Source: Cristatella mucedo
Taxonomy: Eukaryota > Bryozoa > Phylactolaemata > Cristatellidae
Length of the DNA stretch: 64,000 nt
Assembly: GCA_009760855.2 (NCBI GenBank)
Contig: WPIO01000086.1
Location: forward strand, 1,740,393 to 1,804,392
Direction: 5' to 3'
In this document: in pieces, positions 1 through 10,920 of the stretch
Layout: each line of letters begins with the position of its first letter
How positions within the stretch are numbered: position 1 is the stretch's first letter
Notes under the pieces: generated by a model
What the model saw: only the letters and a program-made list of their open reading frames with translations
What the model was told of the DNA's origin: nothing
Databases searched by the model: none
Translations under genes and position numbers: made by a program

Positions 1-2
1 TG

Positions 3-795
3 TCGTTCTCGACAGCTGCCTCAATTTCAAAAGGTTTATTCAGAAGTCTGCTTCTACAGCTAGCCATCACATCCGATCCATATCCAAGCTGTCTCCCACA
101 GTGGCTTGTAAAAAGCTTAGCTAGCTCTTTAGTTCTGTCTCGGCTTGATTATTGTAATCCTCTTTTGGCTGGGCTGCCACAAAAAGCTATTAGGCCACTG
201 CAGCGGACTATGAACATGGCTACAAGGCTGGTCTTCAAGTCCCAGCGGTTTGAGCACGTGTCTCCTTTGCCGAAAGAGCTGGGATGGTCGCCGGTTGAGC
301 AACGGATACAGAGCAAAGTTCTTACGCTGACCCACAGGGCCCGTCACGGCTTGGCTCCTTCGTACCTAGCTGAACTGCTACATCAGTTTCAGCCTGTTCG
401 CGCCCTCATGTCCTTTGCGGACAATAAAGTAGCTGTCCCATTCCTCAGCTTACAGACCGTCGGCAATAAAACCTGTAGTTCTGCAGGTCATAGACTGTGG
501 AACTCGCTTCCACAATTCTTACGCAACGAAAACAACTCTCCTACTGCCGGCTATGGCAATTCCTTTTCAGCGGTCCTGTGCTTCTACTTTTTTGCTTCTG
601 ACTACCTCAACTGCTCTGCTGACTCGGCTATGTTTCCAAATTTCTCTTTATTGCGTAAGAGGAAGTCTGTTGGCTATCGAATGCGAACCGAAGCCTGATA
701 AACTCTGAATTCGTAATACAAAACTCTAATGCATAACACCCACATGGACTTTATGAAAGTTTGGAGTTACAGACGGTGAGATATCGTTGTCAGAA
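3..795 (+). pseudogene. CR1/L2-type retrotransposon 3' end (RT C-terminus plus tail)
   Basis: An open frame enters from the left edge of the window and runs to 698. Around 138-235 it reads LSRLDYCNPLLAGLP followed by LQRTMNMATRLV. This is the conserved region just downstream of the reverse transcriptase palm in CR1/L2-type non-LTR elements. A LGWSPVEQRI block and a HRLWNSLPQFLR block follow, both typical of the same C-terminus. The coding similarity fades near 540, and the rest (to about 795) looks like element tail, because the same sequence recurs at 4922-5170. No start codon or catalytic core lies inside the window, so this is a 5'-incomplete copy. The next element piece begins in the same orientation near 790. 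Confidence 0.75.
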
Positions 796-2480
796 GACAA
801 CAAGTCTTTTGGACCCTATTCACACAGTCCTGCTCCTGCGTTGCATTGATCTGCTGCTGCCATGCATAACTGACATCCTTAACATGTCATTAGCCTCCGG
901 TCATGTCCCAGCATCTTTCAAAAAAGCTTTAGTCGGGCCTCTCCTCAAGAAAACAACACTCGATAAAGAGAACTTGTGCAACTACCGCCCAGTCTCCCTT
1001 CTACCAGTTCTACCAATGACACTGGAACGGGTCGTGGCAGACCAGCTAAACTCATATATCGAAACGTCACACCTTGCTAGTAAGTTCCAGTCTGGCTTTA
1101 GAGCTAATCACTCCACAGAGTCAACATTGCTTAGGGTATACGAAGACCTACTAAGAAATGCAGGCACGTCTCTGCTTGTTTTGCCTGATCTTTCGGCAGC
1201 TTTTGACACCATCGATCATAAAGTTCTTCTAGAGCGCCCCTCATATCGCCTGGGCATCACTGGCGAGGCTCTGCAGTGGTTCGAGTCCTATCTCAGTGGG
1301 AGACTCCAGAGTATTGACGTAAATGGACAAGGGTCATCTGAAGTACCTCTGAAATATGGAGTACCTCAGGGCTCCGTGCTAGGTCCGGTTTTGTCACGGT
1401 TTATTCTCTCCCTCCCAGCCTTCGAGAACCTCAAATTCTCTAAACTCACTTGCTGCATGCATTGATGATACCCGCACATGGATGGCAGCGAATTCTCTAA
1501 AGCTAAACGATGGCAAAGCTAACTTAATGGCTATGGGCAAACCCAGTGTGATTCAGAAATTGGAAAGGCTGACGCTCAAAATTGGCTCTGCCAGCATACC
1601 GCCTGTCGAATCAGCTCGAAATCTAGGTGTCATATTCCAAAGCGACCTTTTGTTGAATGACCATATCAGCTCCACGGTCAAATCTGCTTATTTTCAGCTT
1701 CATAATATTGCAAAAATTCGGGCTTATTTAGATAAGGATACCACGTCCAAGTTGGTCCGTGCATTCGTGACATCTCGTCTCGACTTCTGCAACTCACTGC
1801 TTACTGGCCTACCAGCATGTGCGATCAGGCGATTGCAGCTTGTGCAAAACTCTGCAGCTAGGCTTGTCTGTCGTGAGCGTCGCAGTTGCCACATTACTTC
1901 ACTTCTCGCCGACCTGCAGTGGCTACCAGTCAAGCACCGGATTGACTTCAAGGTTTTGTCGCTCACTTTTAGGTCTCTTCATTCTATGGCTCCAGCCTAT
2001 CTTTCAGATATACTACCCCATCAGGCAAAGCATCGTACCACTCGCTTTTCGGAATTCAACAGTCTAGAAATACCTCGTACAAACCTTAAATCCTTTGGAG
2101 ACCGTGCATTTAGCTCGTATGCTCCCACAGCCTGGAACTCCCTCCCGACCTGCATCAGAACATCCCCTGACCTGACCACATTTAAAAGGAACTTAAAAGC
2201 ATACCTATTTAGGACAGCATTTGGTGGGTCCTTGTGATTCGTCCTCGATGTGCTTATGCGTGCTGACACTGTTCATGCTGCCACTAACACATTTGCATGC
2301 TGACCCTGTGCATGTCACCCCTAACCATTTCATTCATTTTGTTTGTTTTTCAAGCATGATTTTTCCTTACGATTTAATTGCATTTCCCTTTGCAGCAACT
2401 GTAAAGCGCCTAGAAAGAGATTAAGTTCTCTGAGAGCGCTGTATCAAGTACATTATTAATATTATTATCATTATCGTGAT
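790..2480 (+). mobile_element. CR1/L2-type non-LTR retrotransposon, 5'-truncated
   Basis: This copy starts inside the reverse transcriptase (LLDPIHTVLL, then NYRPVSLLPVL) and runs through the RT C-terminus. It then has a 3' untranslated segment and ends in an ATT-rich tail (about 2446-2476) after a TGTAAAGCGCCTAGAAAGAGAT sequence (2399-2420). A GTAAAGCGCC...(ATT)n end is a familiar 3' signature of L2/CR1-like elements. 5' truncation is the usual outcome of target-primed reverse transcription. Related pieces of this 3' end are present at 6116, 7730 and 9040, so the family has inserted repeatedly in this flank. Confidence 0.8.
794..2237 (+). pseudogene. Broken reverse transcriptase ORF lacking its YADD box
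   Basis: The frame used from 761 to 1465 encodes the RT fingers and palm. NYRPVSLLPVL, FQSGFRANHST, the motif A segment DLSAAFDTIDH (one catalytic Asp) and the motif B segment PQGSVLGPVL are all visible. Immediately after motif B the frame diverges and stops. Translation resumes in another frame near 1459 with CIDDTRTWMAANSLKLND, which in intact relatives lies well past the catalytic YADD motif. The piece between motif B and this segment, including YADD, has been lost. The remainder to 2237 carries SRLDYCNSLLTGLP, LQWLPVKHRIDFKVL and AWNSLP. No endonuclease domain is present. The copy cannot encode an active enzyme. Confidence 0.8.
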
Positions 2481-3545
2481 TTATCGGATACTGTATGATT
2501 AGCCTACTGGGCACTCGCTAGCAAGTACCTTAACGGTAAAAAGTGATCATGCACCTTGTCGTTGTAAAGCATTAAAGACGCTGTTAAGATTTAGGCGCAA
2601 ATGTTGTTGATCGCTATGTAGCAAACTGTCTTAATTTCTTTAATGTTCAAAGTCCAGCGATTCAAAATCAAGTCTTCTTTTTCGAACCTTTAGCTTCATA
2701 TCGTAATATTAATGATAAAGAGGCTTTACATGTAATAAAAGCCCTAATTCGACAGAATGACAATCCAGCAAATGCTGTTGAGGATCAAAACGCCGCAATA
2801 TTCGATGAGGTAGTGCAACCGTATACACACTACTAGTGGTTCTTGCAGGCAATGTGCTCTGCATCACGGGTAAGTCTTCGAATATTGAAAGTGGGGCTCA
2901 ATAGTCTTTCGAAGGAAGAGTTACGATGACGAACTTGGTTGCTGAGAATGTTTGCGTATTCGATATAATATCTCGTCGTTTTATTGTAACATTTCAGTAG
3001 AGCAGTCAGGAAAGAAATGAGCTGGGCTGTACCAACCGGAAGGTAACTGATCTTGGACGTTTGCTTAGCGAGCCCCAGCAGCACCCTCCAACTCTGCAAT
3101 AAGTATGGGATCTTTTCAACGTGCCACATGGTTTATTTAACTAAATTGGTTTGCACTCAAAAACGGCTCTGAGCTCATGCGTGAATTGGCGACGAAAACC
3201 TTCGTTCGGGACCCCTACTCTTTTAATTTTGGGCCCAAGTGCTGCAGGTGTCTCTGTCCATCTGCCAGTCCAACTCATGGCTTTCGATGCGTATCGTGTC
3301 ATCTCATGCGTTCTGACATCCATCACGTATTTTTTTAGCTGCCTGGCCTACTGGACACGTCATGTACGTTTTAGCCTGCAGCTACGGAATATGACACGAA
3401 ACTGCAACTCGGTAAGCCACACGTACCGCGTAAGTCAAAATTGCCTCGGTGGATGACGACCTCGAATCCGAATCTGGTGTGCGTAGTCAAGCAAGCAAGC
3501 TTCGCTCCTGGTTTAGAGCCGGTAGTAGCATCAGGTACACGGGGT
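2481..3545. other. Unassigned flank sequence
   Basis: No protein family, RNA gene or repeat is recognisable on either strand. Only short open frames occur, without known motifs. Confidence 0.4.
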
Positions 3546-3579
3546 TACGAACAGCAGCCAGTGACGGCTGCTGTTCGTA
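3546..3579. repeat. Perfect 14-bp inverted repeat with 6-nt loop
   Basis: TACGAACAGCAGCC (3546-3559) and GGCTGCTGTTCGTA (3566-3579) are exact reverse complements separated by AGTGAC. The structure would form a strong hairpin in RNA or a cruciform in DNA. No T-run or gene end lies next to it, so no role is assigned. Confidence 0.9.
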
Positions 3580-4574
3580 CTATGAAGTGCTGTCAAACTA
3601 TGAAGGTATCCCGGCGTACGTGCTTGTGCATTGTACACGCTGATGGCATCTTGCACTGCAGGTGAGGATCCTTGGCCAGTCGGTGGCGGCAGTGAACAGA
3701 AACGAGATGCGAACTACAGCGACTCTCAGCTTTTGGTGGATGCCTTCCAAATATCAGAATTTGTATCTGGTTAAATGCGGAGAGGCTTGTTTGCTTGGCA
3801 ATTTATCACATTGATGGCAGTCGCTGGTTTAGCCGAAATCTTTCTTTGCTTACATTTGATCCTTGTGATCCTGCCAAGACGTGGCTTGAAATTGCTCGAT
3901 TCTAGGCTAACGATGTACTGGAATTCTTTCGAGAATGATCCTTGTTGCTATTTCACACAGTCTTAGCAATAATCTTAACGGTAATTTGATTATTTAAAGA
4001 AGAATGGCTGTGTCTTTCTTCTAATGCTCGAGAGCTATGTCTTACACTGTCGGTCACGTCTTGGTTATCTTTCTACATGCCACTGAGGCTGTACGCATTT
4101 CAGAGGCTGGATTTCTATCCAGAAAAGGCTAAGTAAGGGTTAGATGATGTATCGTAACTGCTATAAAGCGTAGGTCTTCATTTTTGATGTGAAATTAATG
4201 GGGAAAGATGTGAACAGCACATTCATTAATACATCCTGTAAAGACACCCAATGCAAAGCACACTAGAAGTAAAAATCGCCGATGTTTGTAACTAAACACT
4301 AAGTTAGTGATGCAGTAAGGCCTTCAAAAGCTGTACATCTCTTTAATAAAACAATGTAGTGGTAATCTCTGAGTTGGACTAATTATTAAGCTAGATACGC
4401 CCGGTGGAAGGCAATCCAACCACATCAACTTATAATAATTAATTTGCATAGCACCGTCATTGCACTTTACCGATCCCGCATAGAAAGCATCATCACACGA
4501 TTAGCGGTTACATTCAAAAGCAGCAGGCGTATATAGTCTGATTAAGTACACGCACCTGAGGAACGAATCAGGAG
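3580..4574. other. Unassigned flank sequence
   Basis: Nothing recognisable is seen. The open frames present are under 75 residues and match no family I know. Confidence 0.4.
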
Positions 4575-4915
4575 AGGCCCACCAAATGCTGCAATAAACA
4601 ACGGCGTGTTAAGCTTGTTTGAGATGTAAGGTGGAATGTTGTGCCATGAGGCGGCAGTGACTTCAAGGCTTTGAAAGCATGGGACCTAAAGGCACAGTCT
4701 GCGACGGTTTAGAGGTACGTTCAAGATACGGCTAAACGATTTGAGCCAGAACAGCACGTTGTATTATTTGATGCGCGGTGGAGTTCTAGTTCCGATGGAT
4801 AGGCCGGAGAAAAGGGGTGGAGGGACCTGAAGACGTGACATACACGCAGAAGTAAGTACGCAGCTTAATTGGCTCCTGTGAAGGTCACCCAGAAGTAGCC
4901 TGATTTGACAATTGG
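4575..4915 (-). mobile_element. Degenerate CR1/L2-type fragment
   Basis: The + strand wording around 4575-4720 (AAATGCTG..., AATGTTGTGCC..., then AAGGCTTTGAAAGC) follows the same order as the minus-strand CR1/L2 copies at 7980-8110 and 9310-9420. It therefore looks like another antisense 3' piece. It is heavily diverged, and the downstream limit near 4915 is set only by the start of the next repeat copy. Confidence 0.5.
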
Positions 4916-4921
4916 GACGAT

Positions 4922-5170
4922 CAACAACTCTGTAACTGCCGATTATGGCACATCTTTTCCCGCGGTCCTGAACTGCTACTTCTATGCTACTCACAACCTC
5001 AACTGCTCTCCTGACTTCCTACTTTCTCTTTGTTGCGTGAGACGAAGTCTGTTGGCTACCGAATGCGTACCGAAAGCCGCTTAGGCTGCGATTGCGCTAC
5101 ACAAAACTCTCCTGCGTAACACCCATATGGTCTTTATGACTTTGTGTAGTAACTGACGGAGAGACATTAC
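4922..5170 (+). mobile_element. Second copy of the 529-795 element tail
   Basis: This segment is collinear with 529-795. Shared landmarks in the same order include ACAACTCT, GCGGTCCTG, CCTCAACTGCTCTCCTGAC, GAAGTCTGTTGGCTA, ACAAAACTCT and AACACCCA. It is a dispersed copy of one element 3' end (RT C-terminus plus untranslated tail), diverged by substitutions and small indels. Confidence 0.75.
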
Positions 5171-5489
5171 ATGACATTACATTACAATTCACGAAATGCT
5201 TCTAGAATTATATGGGTTTTGAGCCCCTCGTTATTGTCATAAACTCGCGGGTTGTCGTAACCTCTGTCGGAAGTGATTTCCAGGCTTTTATACCAAGAGA
5301 ATTAAGGGTGCTGTATCCTCAGTATTTCAGGCTATTTCTAGACCCAGCTTAGCTATTTAAGGCATGAAAGACAGTGGTCCTATGCTTAGTGTGGGGGAAG
5401 AATAGTTCTGCCATGTAGGCTTTAGCCCGGTAGTTAATAATGTATGAAATGAAACTACAGAATTTATTGGTATAGTACCACAAGTGAAC

Positions 5490-5605
5490 CTAATCTCTAT
5501 TCAGGCGCTTCATAGATGCCACTGGGCTCGAGCCAACTACGTCAGCCAGACCTTGGATGGGCCGAGCACCTTTACCACTGGACCAAACCAGCTCGGCGGG
5601 GAACT
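5490..5605 (-). mobile_element. tRNA-derived SINE head (pol III A and B boxes)
   Basis: Read on the minus strand, 5585-5575 is TGGTCCAGTGG, an exact fit to the A-box pattern TRGYNNARNNG. About 40 nt further, 5533-5525 is GCTCGAGCC, one mismatch from the B-box pattern GWTCRANNC. The A box lies inside GCCGAGCTGGTTTGG, which resembles the tRNA-like head of many animal SINEs. Box order and spacing suit an internal pol III promoter. The body and tail are not clearly delimited. A decayed tRNA pseudogene is the alternative; no complete cloverleaf was found. Confidence 0.6.
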
Positions 5606-5639
5606 GAAAGCGCGTAAGGCTACTTTGAAGCAAATATGC

Positions 5640-5755
5640 TGGTCGATATAAAGCCAGCACAGGTAGCCTAGAAGTGGTGTATTGGGCAAGTGCAACCCTA
5701 ACGACAGACAAGCCCATCTACAGAGCTTGGAATCAACTGTAAGCACCTCATTGGA
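5640..5755 (-). mobile_element. Short CR1/L2-type fragment
   Basis: The + strand text (CCAGCACAGGTAGCC..., GACAGACAAGCCCATC..., GGAATCAACTGTAA) parallels the antisense RT copy at 9595-9700 (GCCAGTGCAGGTCGG..., GATAGACAAGCCTAGC..., CCAGCTGTAATCGCC). It corresponds to the coding stretch around SAARLVCR...LQWLPV on the opposite strand. It is too short and diverged to translate. Confidence 0.6.
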
Positions 5756-6115
5756 CAGGCTGGTAGGTTAGTGTTAGCAAGTTAGCTAAGTCGATACGGG
5801 AGGCCACAAATGCATGGACACACTTGGATGCAGTACCCTTGTCTAAGTAGGTTCAAATGTTGATGATGTATTTAGCGGAAATTAGGCAAACTTGATAGAA
5901 AAGCTAGTGTGGTCGTCTGCTGAAATGTCACTTTAGAACGTAACATAGATTGCGTGCAGATGCTAAGGGAAATGTGCTGGCAGGGCTCATTTTGAGCAGT
6001 AAACCTTCCAACGTATGAGTCGCAATAAGTTTTTGTTCAACTAAGAAGTTGGTTCTATCGTGATATTGTCATTGAATTGTAAAGAGTTTCCTGCCATTCA
6101 TCAGCATGTAGCGTT
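5756..6115. other. Unassigned flank sequence
   Basis: No gene or repeat is recognisable between the two element fragments. Confidence 0.4.
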
Positions 6116-6350
6116 TTCCGTGATTCGCCTTTTATGAGCTTATCTGACACTGTTTCCGGCTGCCACTAACCTCTCTTGCATGCTGATCTTGTGCATGTCA
6201 CGCCTAACTATGCTATTCTTGTTGTTTATTAAGCATGAAAAAATTAACCATTTGGTCGTGCTATGTTTCCAGCGACTGTAAAGCTCCTAGAAAGAGATCG
6301 AGTTAACTGGCGGTTTTGTATGCAATTTGTTAATATTACTATTTAACTTT
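6116..6350 (+). mobile_element. CR1/L2-type 3' untranslated fragment
   Basis: This piece is collinear with 2230-2475: GTGATTCG, GCTGCCACTAAC, TTGCATGCTGA, TGTGCATGTCAC and AAGCATGA, then ACTGTAAAGCTCCTAGAAAG and a TTAATATTA tail. It is a solo 3' end with no coding sequence. Confidence 0.75.
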
Positions 6351-7217
6351 ATCAACACCAATACCTTCAGCAACGGAGCTTAGACAAATTGACGTTCTGA
6401 AGGGCTGGGTGCGATCAAAGTGTAAGCTTCGATTAAGAAAAGACCAATGCGCCGCTTCTTTACCTCGTTGTTACGTAATTAAAAACAGATACGTAAGTTC
6501 CTAGATAGTGAGTACCAAGTCTTGTTAGCTTTTGAGCTGCAGACAAGACCTCCAAAGGCTTTGAAGCTTGCTAGGGATGACGAAAGTAGTCAGCTGCCCT
6601 TATTGAAATGCAGACGATGGCGTTTGATGGTGAAGCAAGGAAATAAGGCAACGTAAAAGTAAAAATAGCATGCATGACATGCTATGGTGTTAATGGGGGG
6701 TTAGTGCAGGTAAGTGAGACTTATGCAATTTATCGGTTGCAATGTTCACTGCAAGCAAACATACCTTACCTTACCTGCAGAGTTTTGCCTTAACTGTTTG
6801 TCTTCTGTTGTATTCAGGAAAACCGGGAAATGTACGGTCACAGGTGAAATACTTTCGCATGTTTAAACAGGTACCCAAGCTTTCTGTGTGTAAAATTATC
6901 AAAGCGAACAAGAGTTTTTGCAACGGTAGGCAGTGCAGTGGCATCCACCGAAGATGTTCCGGAGGATCACATTTGCTGAAACGGCCTCCACGGAAAGCTA
7001 CTTTCTCTTTTACCAACTGAGCTTTTCTGAGCCCAATTTGTCCTTTGATATTTGCAGATGTTGGTAATTCTGGGTGGAAACACGCTAGCCTGACAAAGAT
7101 GCAGCAGCAGATTCAGCTATCGGCGGCACACTGGTCGTGGAGATAATTTCTGGCTGCCGAGACGTGATGCCCGTTCACTTGCAGGTTGTTGATAGTTGTC
7201 GATATGTTTCAAAATGG
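6351..7217. other. Unassigned flank with small inverted repeats
   Basis: No gene is recognised. Two inverted repeats occur. TAGCATG/CATGCTA (6666-6684) has a 5-nt loop. TGCAGGTAAG/CTTACCTGCA (6705-6714 and 6770-6779) is separated by 55 nt. Confidence 0.5.
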
Positions 7218-7260
7218 CCCCTCCCTCCCTCCCTCCCTCCCTCCCTCCCTCCCCCCCCCC
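7218..7260 (+). repeat. (CCCT)n followed by poly-C
   Basis: A CCCT microsatellite runs to 7250 and continues into ten C residues (7251-7260). The minus strand is G-rich in regular runs and could form a G-quadruplex. Lengths in such tracts are error-prone in assemblies. Confidence 0.9.
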
Positions 7261-7729
7261 GCAGAAGCAGCAGCCGGTTCAGGGGAGGGGCCGAGATGAT
7301 AGCTGGACGATGGCCTTCTTTGAAGCACACATTCCTTACAGTAGCTGCTTGTTCTCCTTACTATGCAAGCCTCAACTGATACAGGAGCAGTTTTGCACGC
7401 CTGCCAAATAAGGGTCCTCTACCGCTGGCGAGACTAACGGTAACCCGTGAACTTGACCACCTAGGATCGGGATAAGCTGCAGGCTCGCCTCATGGTGGTG
7501 ACGTCAGCAGGCCGTCATCTACCTGGGCGGGAAAGGCACAAGTGTCCTGGAGGTTTAAAACTCGGACGCCACATCTGCAACGAGAAATAGTGCATCACTT
7601 CTCACAACAAATCACCTTCGGCTTACGCCATGGATAGTCGACTCTCTCGGCAGAGCTAGCGGTTGCAGATTGAGCTGCTGGGGGCTGGCGGAGCTCTCGT
7701 GCAACGCCACCTCCTTTCGAAATCCAGGT

Positions 7730-8350
7730 ACTAATAACAATAATAACACACTCGATAAAGCTCAGTCAGAGGACTTTCTATTCTTTCATTTCTAGGACTA
7801 AATCCCTTCCATTTGGTGTAAAAACGAACGCTATCGATTCAGTACCATCCTTGGTAAGCAACATAAAATAAATGACTGGGAGTGACAGGCACAGCGTCAG
7901 CATGCAAGTGCTGTTATTAGCAGCACGGATGCACCGTGTCAGCACTCGTAAGACATAGGAAGCAAATCGCAAGGGCCCATGAAATGCTGTTCCATATCGT
8001 AGCGTTTTTTGGTTCTTTTCAAATGTGGTTAAGTTAGTGGATGTTGTGCCTCAAGTCGAGGGTGAGTTCCAGGCCTTTTGAGCAAATGAACTAAATGCGC
8101 GGTCTTCAAAATATTTGAGTTTTGCATGAGGTATTGGTATATATTTATATTTACAAAAGCGTTTGGTACGATGCTTTGCCAGGTGTTGGAGTAGATCTGG
8201 TAGGTAGGCTCAAGCCAAAGATTGAAGTGACCTAGGAGTTAGCGGGAAAACCTTGAAGTCGATCCGGTACTTGCCTATTAGCCAGTGCAGGTCGGCGAGA
8301 AGGGGTGTCAGGTAGCAACTTTGACGCTCACGACAGAAAAGGCTTCCACT
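7730..8350 (-). mobile_element. CR1/L2-type fragment, antisense
   Basis: On the minus strand this piece reads from the RT C-terminus (near 8340, antisense of the LQWLPV region) to the 3' end, with an AT-rich (ATT-type) tail at about 7733-7750. Landmarks shared with 9040-9720 include GGATGTTGTG, GAGTTCCAGGC, AACTAAATGC and GGTACGATGCTT. Stops and indels interrupt the coding part. Confidence 0.75.
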
Positions 8351-9039
8351 ATACATCTCCAACCGTCAGCCAAAGTTGTGCATCACTTCGTCCTGCATCG
8401 TGCATCATGGTCGTACGCTCGGCACGAGAGGTATTGCTGCAGTGCCTCAGCCTGTGAGGTATTGGTGCACAGATATTGTGGCTGCTCAACCACCGCTGAG
8501 CAATCGTAGCAGTGTCGACACCTCTGAGGTATTATGCTCGGCGCGGGGACAGCCCATCCTGTCGCAGCTGGTCGCGAAGGTGGCTGCTTCTTTGGTGGCC
8601 ATGCGTAGTAACCTTCGAAATAGCTTCCGGTAACTCTGGGGTTCTAAAGTTGGTAGCAATCAACCAGTATTTTCATCGATGTGCTCTGCTGCAGGATACA
8701 AAGACGTTTAAGTGTTAACGCTCTATTATTGGGTGGTGGGCCTGCTCACTAGGAAAGTGGAGGCTGATTTCGAAAGGAAAACAATGTGAAGCCGAACTAA
8801 GGGGAAGTGTGTGCAATAATTAATGTCTGTGGGCTGGCCTGGCGCTGGGCTCTCGCAGTAGAAATTTCTCAGGTCGCTCATAATATCGGCCACGTGTAAT
8901 ACTGTTTGTGTACTGTGGCGCCAATATCGTTTGCCGATGCTGTCAGCCTACATTGTCTATTGCGCCTTCCATCTCGTATGCTGGACAAACTGGGGAGTGC
9001 GATCACCAGGTCTAGCCAAGAGTGGTCCCACTGGTGAAA
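8351..9039. other. Unassigned flank sequence
   Basis: No recognisable gene or repeat family is seen. The open frames are short and lack motifs. Confidence 0.4.
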
Positions 9040-9720
9040 TGGGGTAGTAATAATAATGATAATTATTACTATTATAATAATTATAATTGTTATTATTATG
9101 CACTTGGTATGGCGCCCCTTTAGAACTCGATATCTGCGTGTGTGCTTGACATTTGCTGCGACGGAAAACGCGGTATAATCGTGAGTAAGATCATGCTTGA
9201 TGTACACTATGGGCAACGTGGTTAGTGGCAGTATGCACAGGGTCAGCATGCAAATGTGGTTATTGTCAGCATGCTTAAGCACATAAAGGACGGACAGGAC
9301 CCACTACATGCTATTTTAAATCGGTAGCTTGTGAGGTTTTTTAAATGTGGTCAAGTGAGGGGATGTTGTCACGCAAGGGAAGGAGTTCCAGGCTATGAGG
9401 GCATATGAACTAAATGCACGGCCTCCAAAGGATTAGGGGTTTGTACGCAGTATTGGTAAACAGTTGGATTCGGATAAGCAGGGGGTACGATGCTTGGCCT
9501 GGTGGTTGAGTAGATCTGAGGGATAGGCTGGAGCCCTGGATGAAGTGGCCTAAACTTGAGTGATAAAACCTTTAAGTCGTTGCTTGATTGGTAGCCAGTG
9601 CAGGTCGGTGGGAAGTGATGTGACGTGGCAACGGCGACGTTGACGATAGACAAGCCTAGCAACGGAGTTGTGGACCAGCTGTAATCGCCTGATTTAACAT
9701 GAGCTGCTTGTAAAGCCAAG
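9040..9720 (-). mobile_element. CR1/L2-type fragment, antisense, with (ATT)n tail
   Basis: On the minus strand the piece runs from the SAARLV region of RT (near 9700), through the C-terminus and the 3' untranslated segment with repeated GCATGCTGA wording, to an ATT/AATAAT-rich tail at 9046-9100. It aligns end to end with 1830-2475 in reverse complement. The one long antisense open frame here (9393-9719) is not the RT frame, so it is not annotated as coding. Confidence 0.8.
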
Positions 9721-10234
9721 TGGGCTATGGTGGTCTAGGGCACTCGTGATAGTTCCCAGCTGCACACGGTGCTCGTTTTGGGCCTCATTTACCCAATTAG
9801 TTGCTGTTATGATGAGCTTTCCGTCAACCTCCGATGACATAGTTAATGCCGTCTGATGATAATGGTATGATATAATGGAATAATGTAAATAATTGTGTAT
9901 TGGTATTTGGAGGAGTGGGGGTTAAAGGTGAACACTCTATATATGTATATCTATGGGCATCATGCAAATTGTTATAAAATCTAAGCTTCCGCCCTTTGGT
10001 GCCTCGATGGATACATGTTGGTGAGTGCTACTGGAGCCTTGCGGCAGCCATTGCTGTAGCAGTAAAAAGTGGTCAAGAAGCTCCCGCCTCACTCGACACA
10101 TGCAGAAGTTAGGTAAACCGGGGGAATTGCCGTGGGTGGGGGGCCACTGCTAGTATTGCTGCTAGCAGTGTTGCTTCCTCAGTAACAGTGTCCGTAGAAT
10201 ACGAGGGTTAGCCAGACAGCAGTGTGGCAGGCTT
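9721..10234. other. Unassigned flank sequence
   Basis: No gene is recognised. A 9-bp inverted repeat, CACTGCTAG/CTAGCAGTG, lies at 10145-10170 with an 8-nt loop. Confidence 0.4.
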
Positions 10235-10255
10235 GCTGCTGCTGCTGCTGCTGCT
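10235..10255 (+). repeat. (GCT)7 trinucleotide repeat
   Basis: There are seven perfect GCT copies followed by GCCGCC. No coding frame with family similarity runs through them. Confidence 0.9.
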
Positions 10256-10387
10256 GCCGCCATTGCAGCCATAGCCACAATTAAGCAAAGTCGCATTCTA
10301 TCCTCTTGCCAAGCCTCCAAGCAATAAAGATAAAGTTATCGCATGCTACACTAAGCTAGCCACAAGTTTCGAATTTGAAGCAGCTTA

Positions 10388-10468
10388 CCGCTAACCGCTA
10401 ACCGCTAACCGCTAACCGCTAACCGCTAACCGCTAACCGCTAACCGCTAACCGCTAACCGCTAACCGC
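10388..10468 (+). repeat. (CCGCTAA)11 heptanucleotide array
   Basis: Eleven perfect 7-bp copies plus CCGC. On the minus strand the unit reads TTAGCGG, which resembles degenerate telomere-type repeats. The flanking DNA is ordinary dispersed-repeat sequence, so an interstitial microsatellite is the simplest reading. Confidence 0.95.
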
Positions 10469-10649
10469 AACAGTTTTCGAATGATACCATTGAAGGGAGT
10501 AGCATGCAAAGGGAAAGATAAATGGCAGGGGTAGGTGGAACAAATGCATAAAGGAACATTTTGCAGTAAATATCCAACATGAATAGTAATAGCAGACGTG
10601 TTCGTATAACCTTGAGAGAACTTAATATGTATGAAGGAGCTTGTAAACC

Positions 10650-10920
10650 CTTAAAAATGTGTCAGCACTGTAGCCGCATGTAGTGGTTACATGCAAACGT
10701 GGATGGTAGTAAGCTTTCTCAACTTAAATGGTGATAGGGCCAACTCATCAGTGACGGACAAAGCAAGTGTAATGTAAAGGTAATAAAGGCTCGTAATTGG
10801 CTGTGCCTGCATACCAACTGATAAGCGTATTGTTCCAAAGTGACCCTTGGTTGGACGGCCTAATAAGCTCCGGAGTAACCTCTGAGGCTTATTGGTAATT
10901 TGCAGGATTGGGCGGCAAGC
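10650..10920 (+). mobile_element. CR1/L2-type RT fragment
   Basis: The segment is collinear with 1470-1720 of the large element. ACGTGGATGG, AGCTTTCTCAACTTAAATGG (the NSLKLN region), ATTGGCTGTGCCTGCATACC and TTCCAAAGTGACC occur in the same order. It is interrupted by indels, including one next to the TACC that precedes the NLGVIFQSD region. Confidence 0.65.

Noticed and set aside
2833-3129. 98-residue minus-strand frame and neighbouring short frames in 2481-4574
   Set aside because: No motif, codon pattern or family resemblance supports coding; the lengths are expected by chance.
9393-9719. 108-residue antisense frame as a gene
   Set aside because: It is the wrong frame of a retrotransposon fragment; the same shadow appears at 1819-2067 in the larger copy.
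10388-10468. Heptamer array as a true chromosome end
   Set aside because: Both sides continue into dispersed-repeat DNA and it is only 81 bp long.
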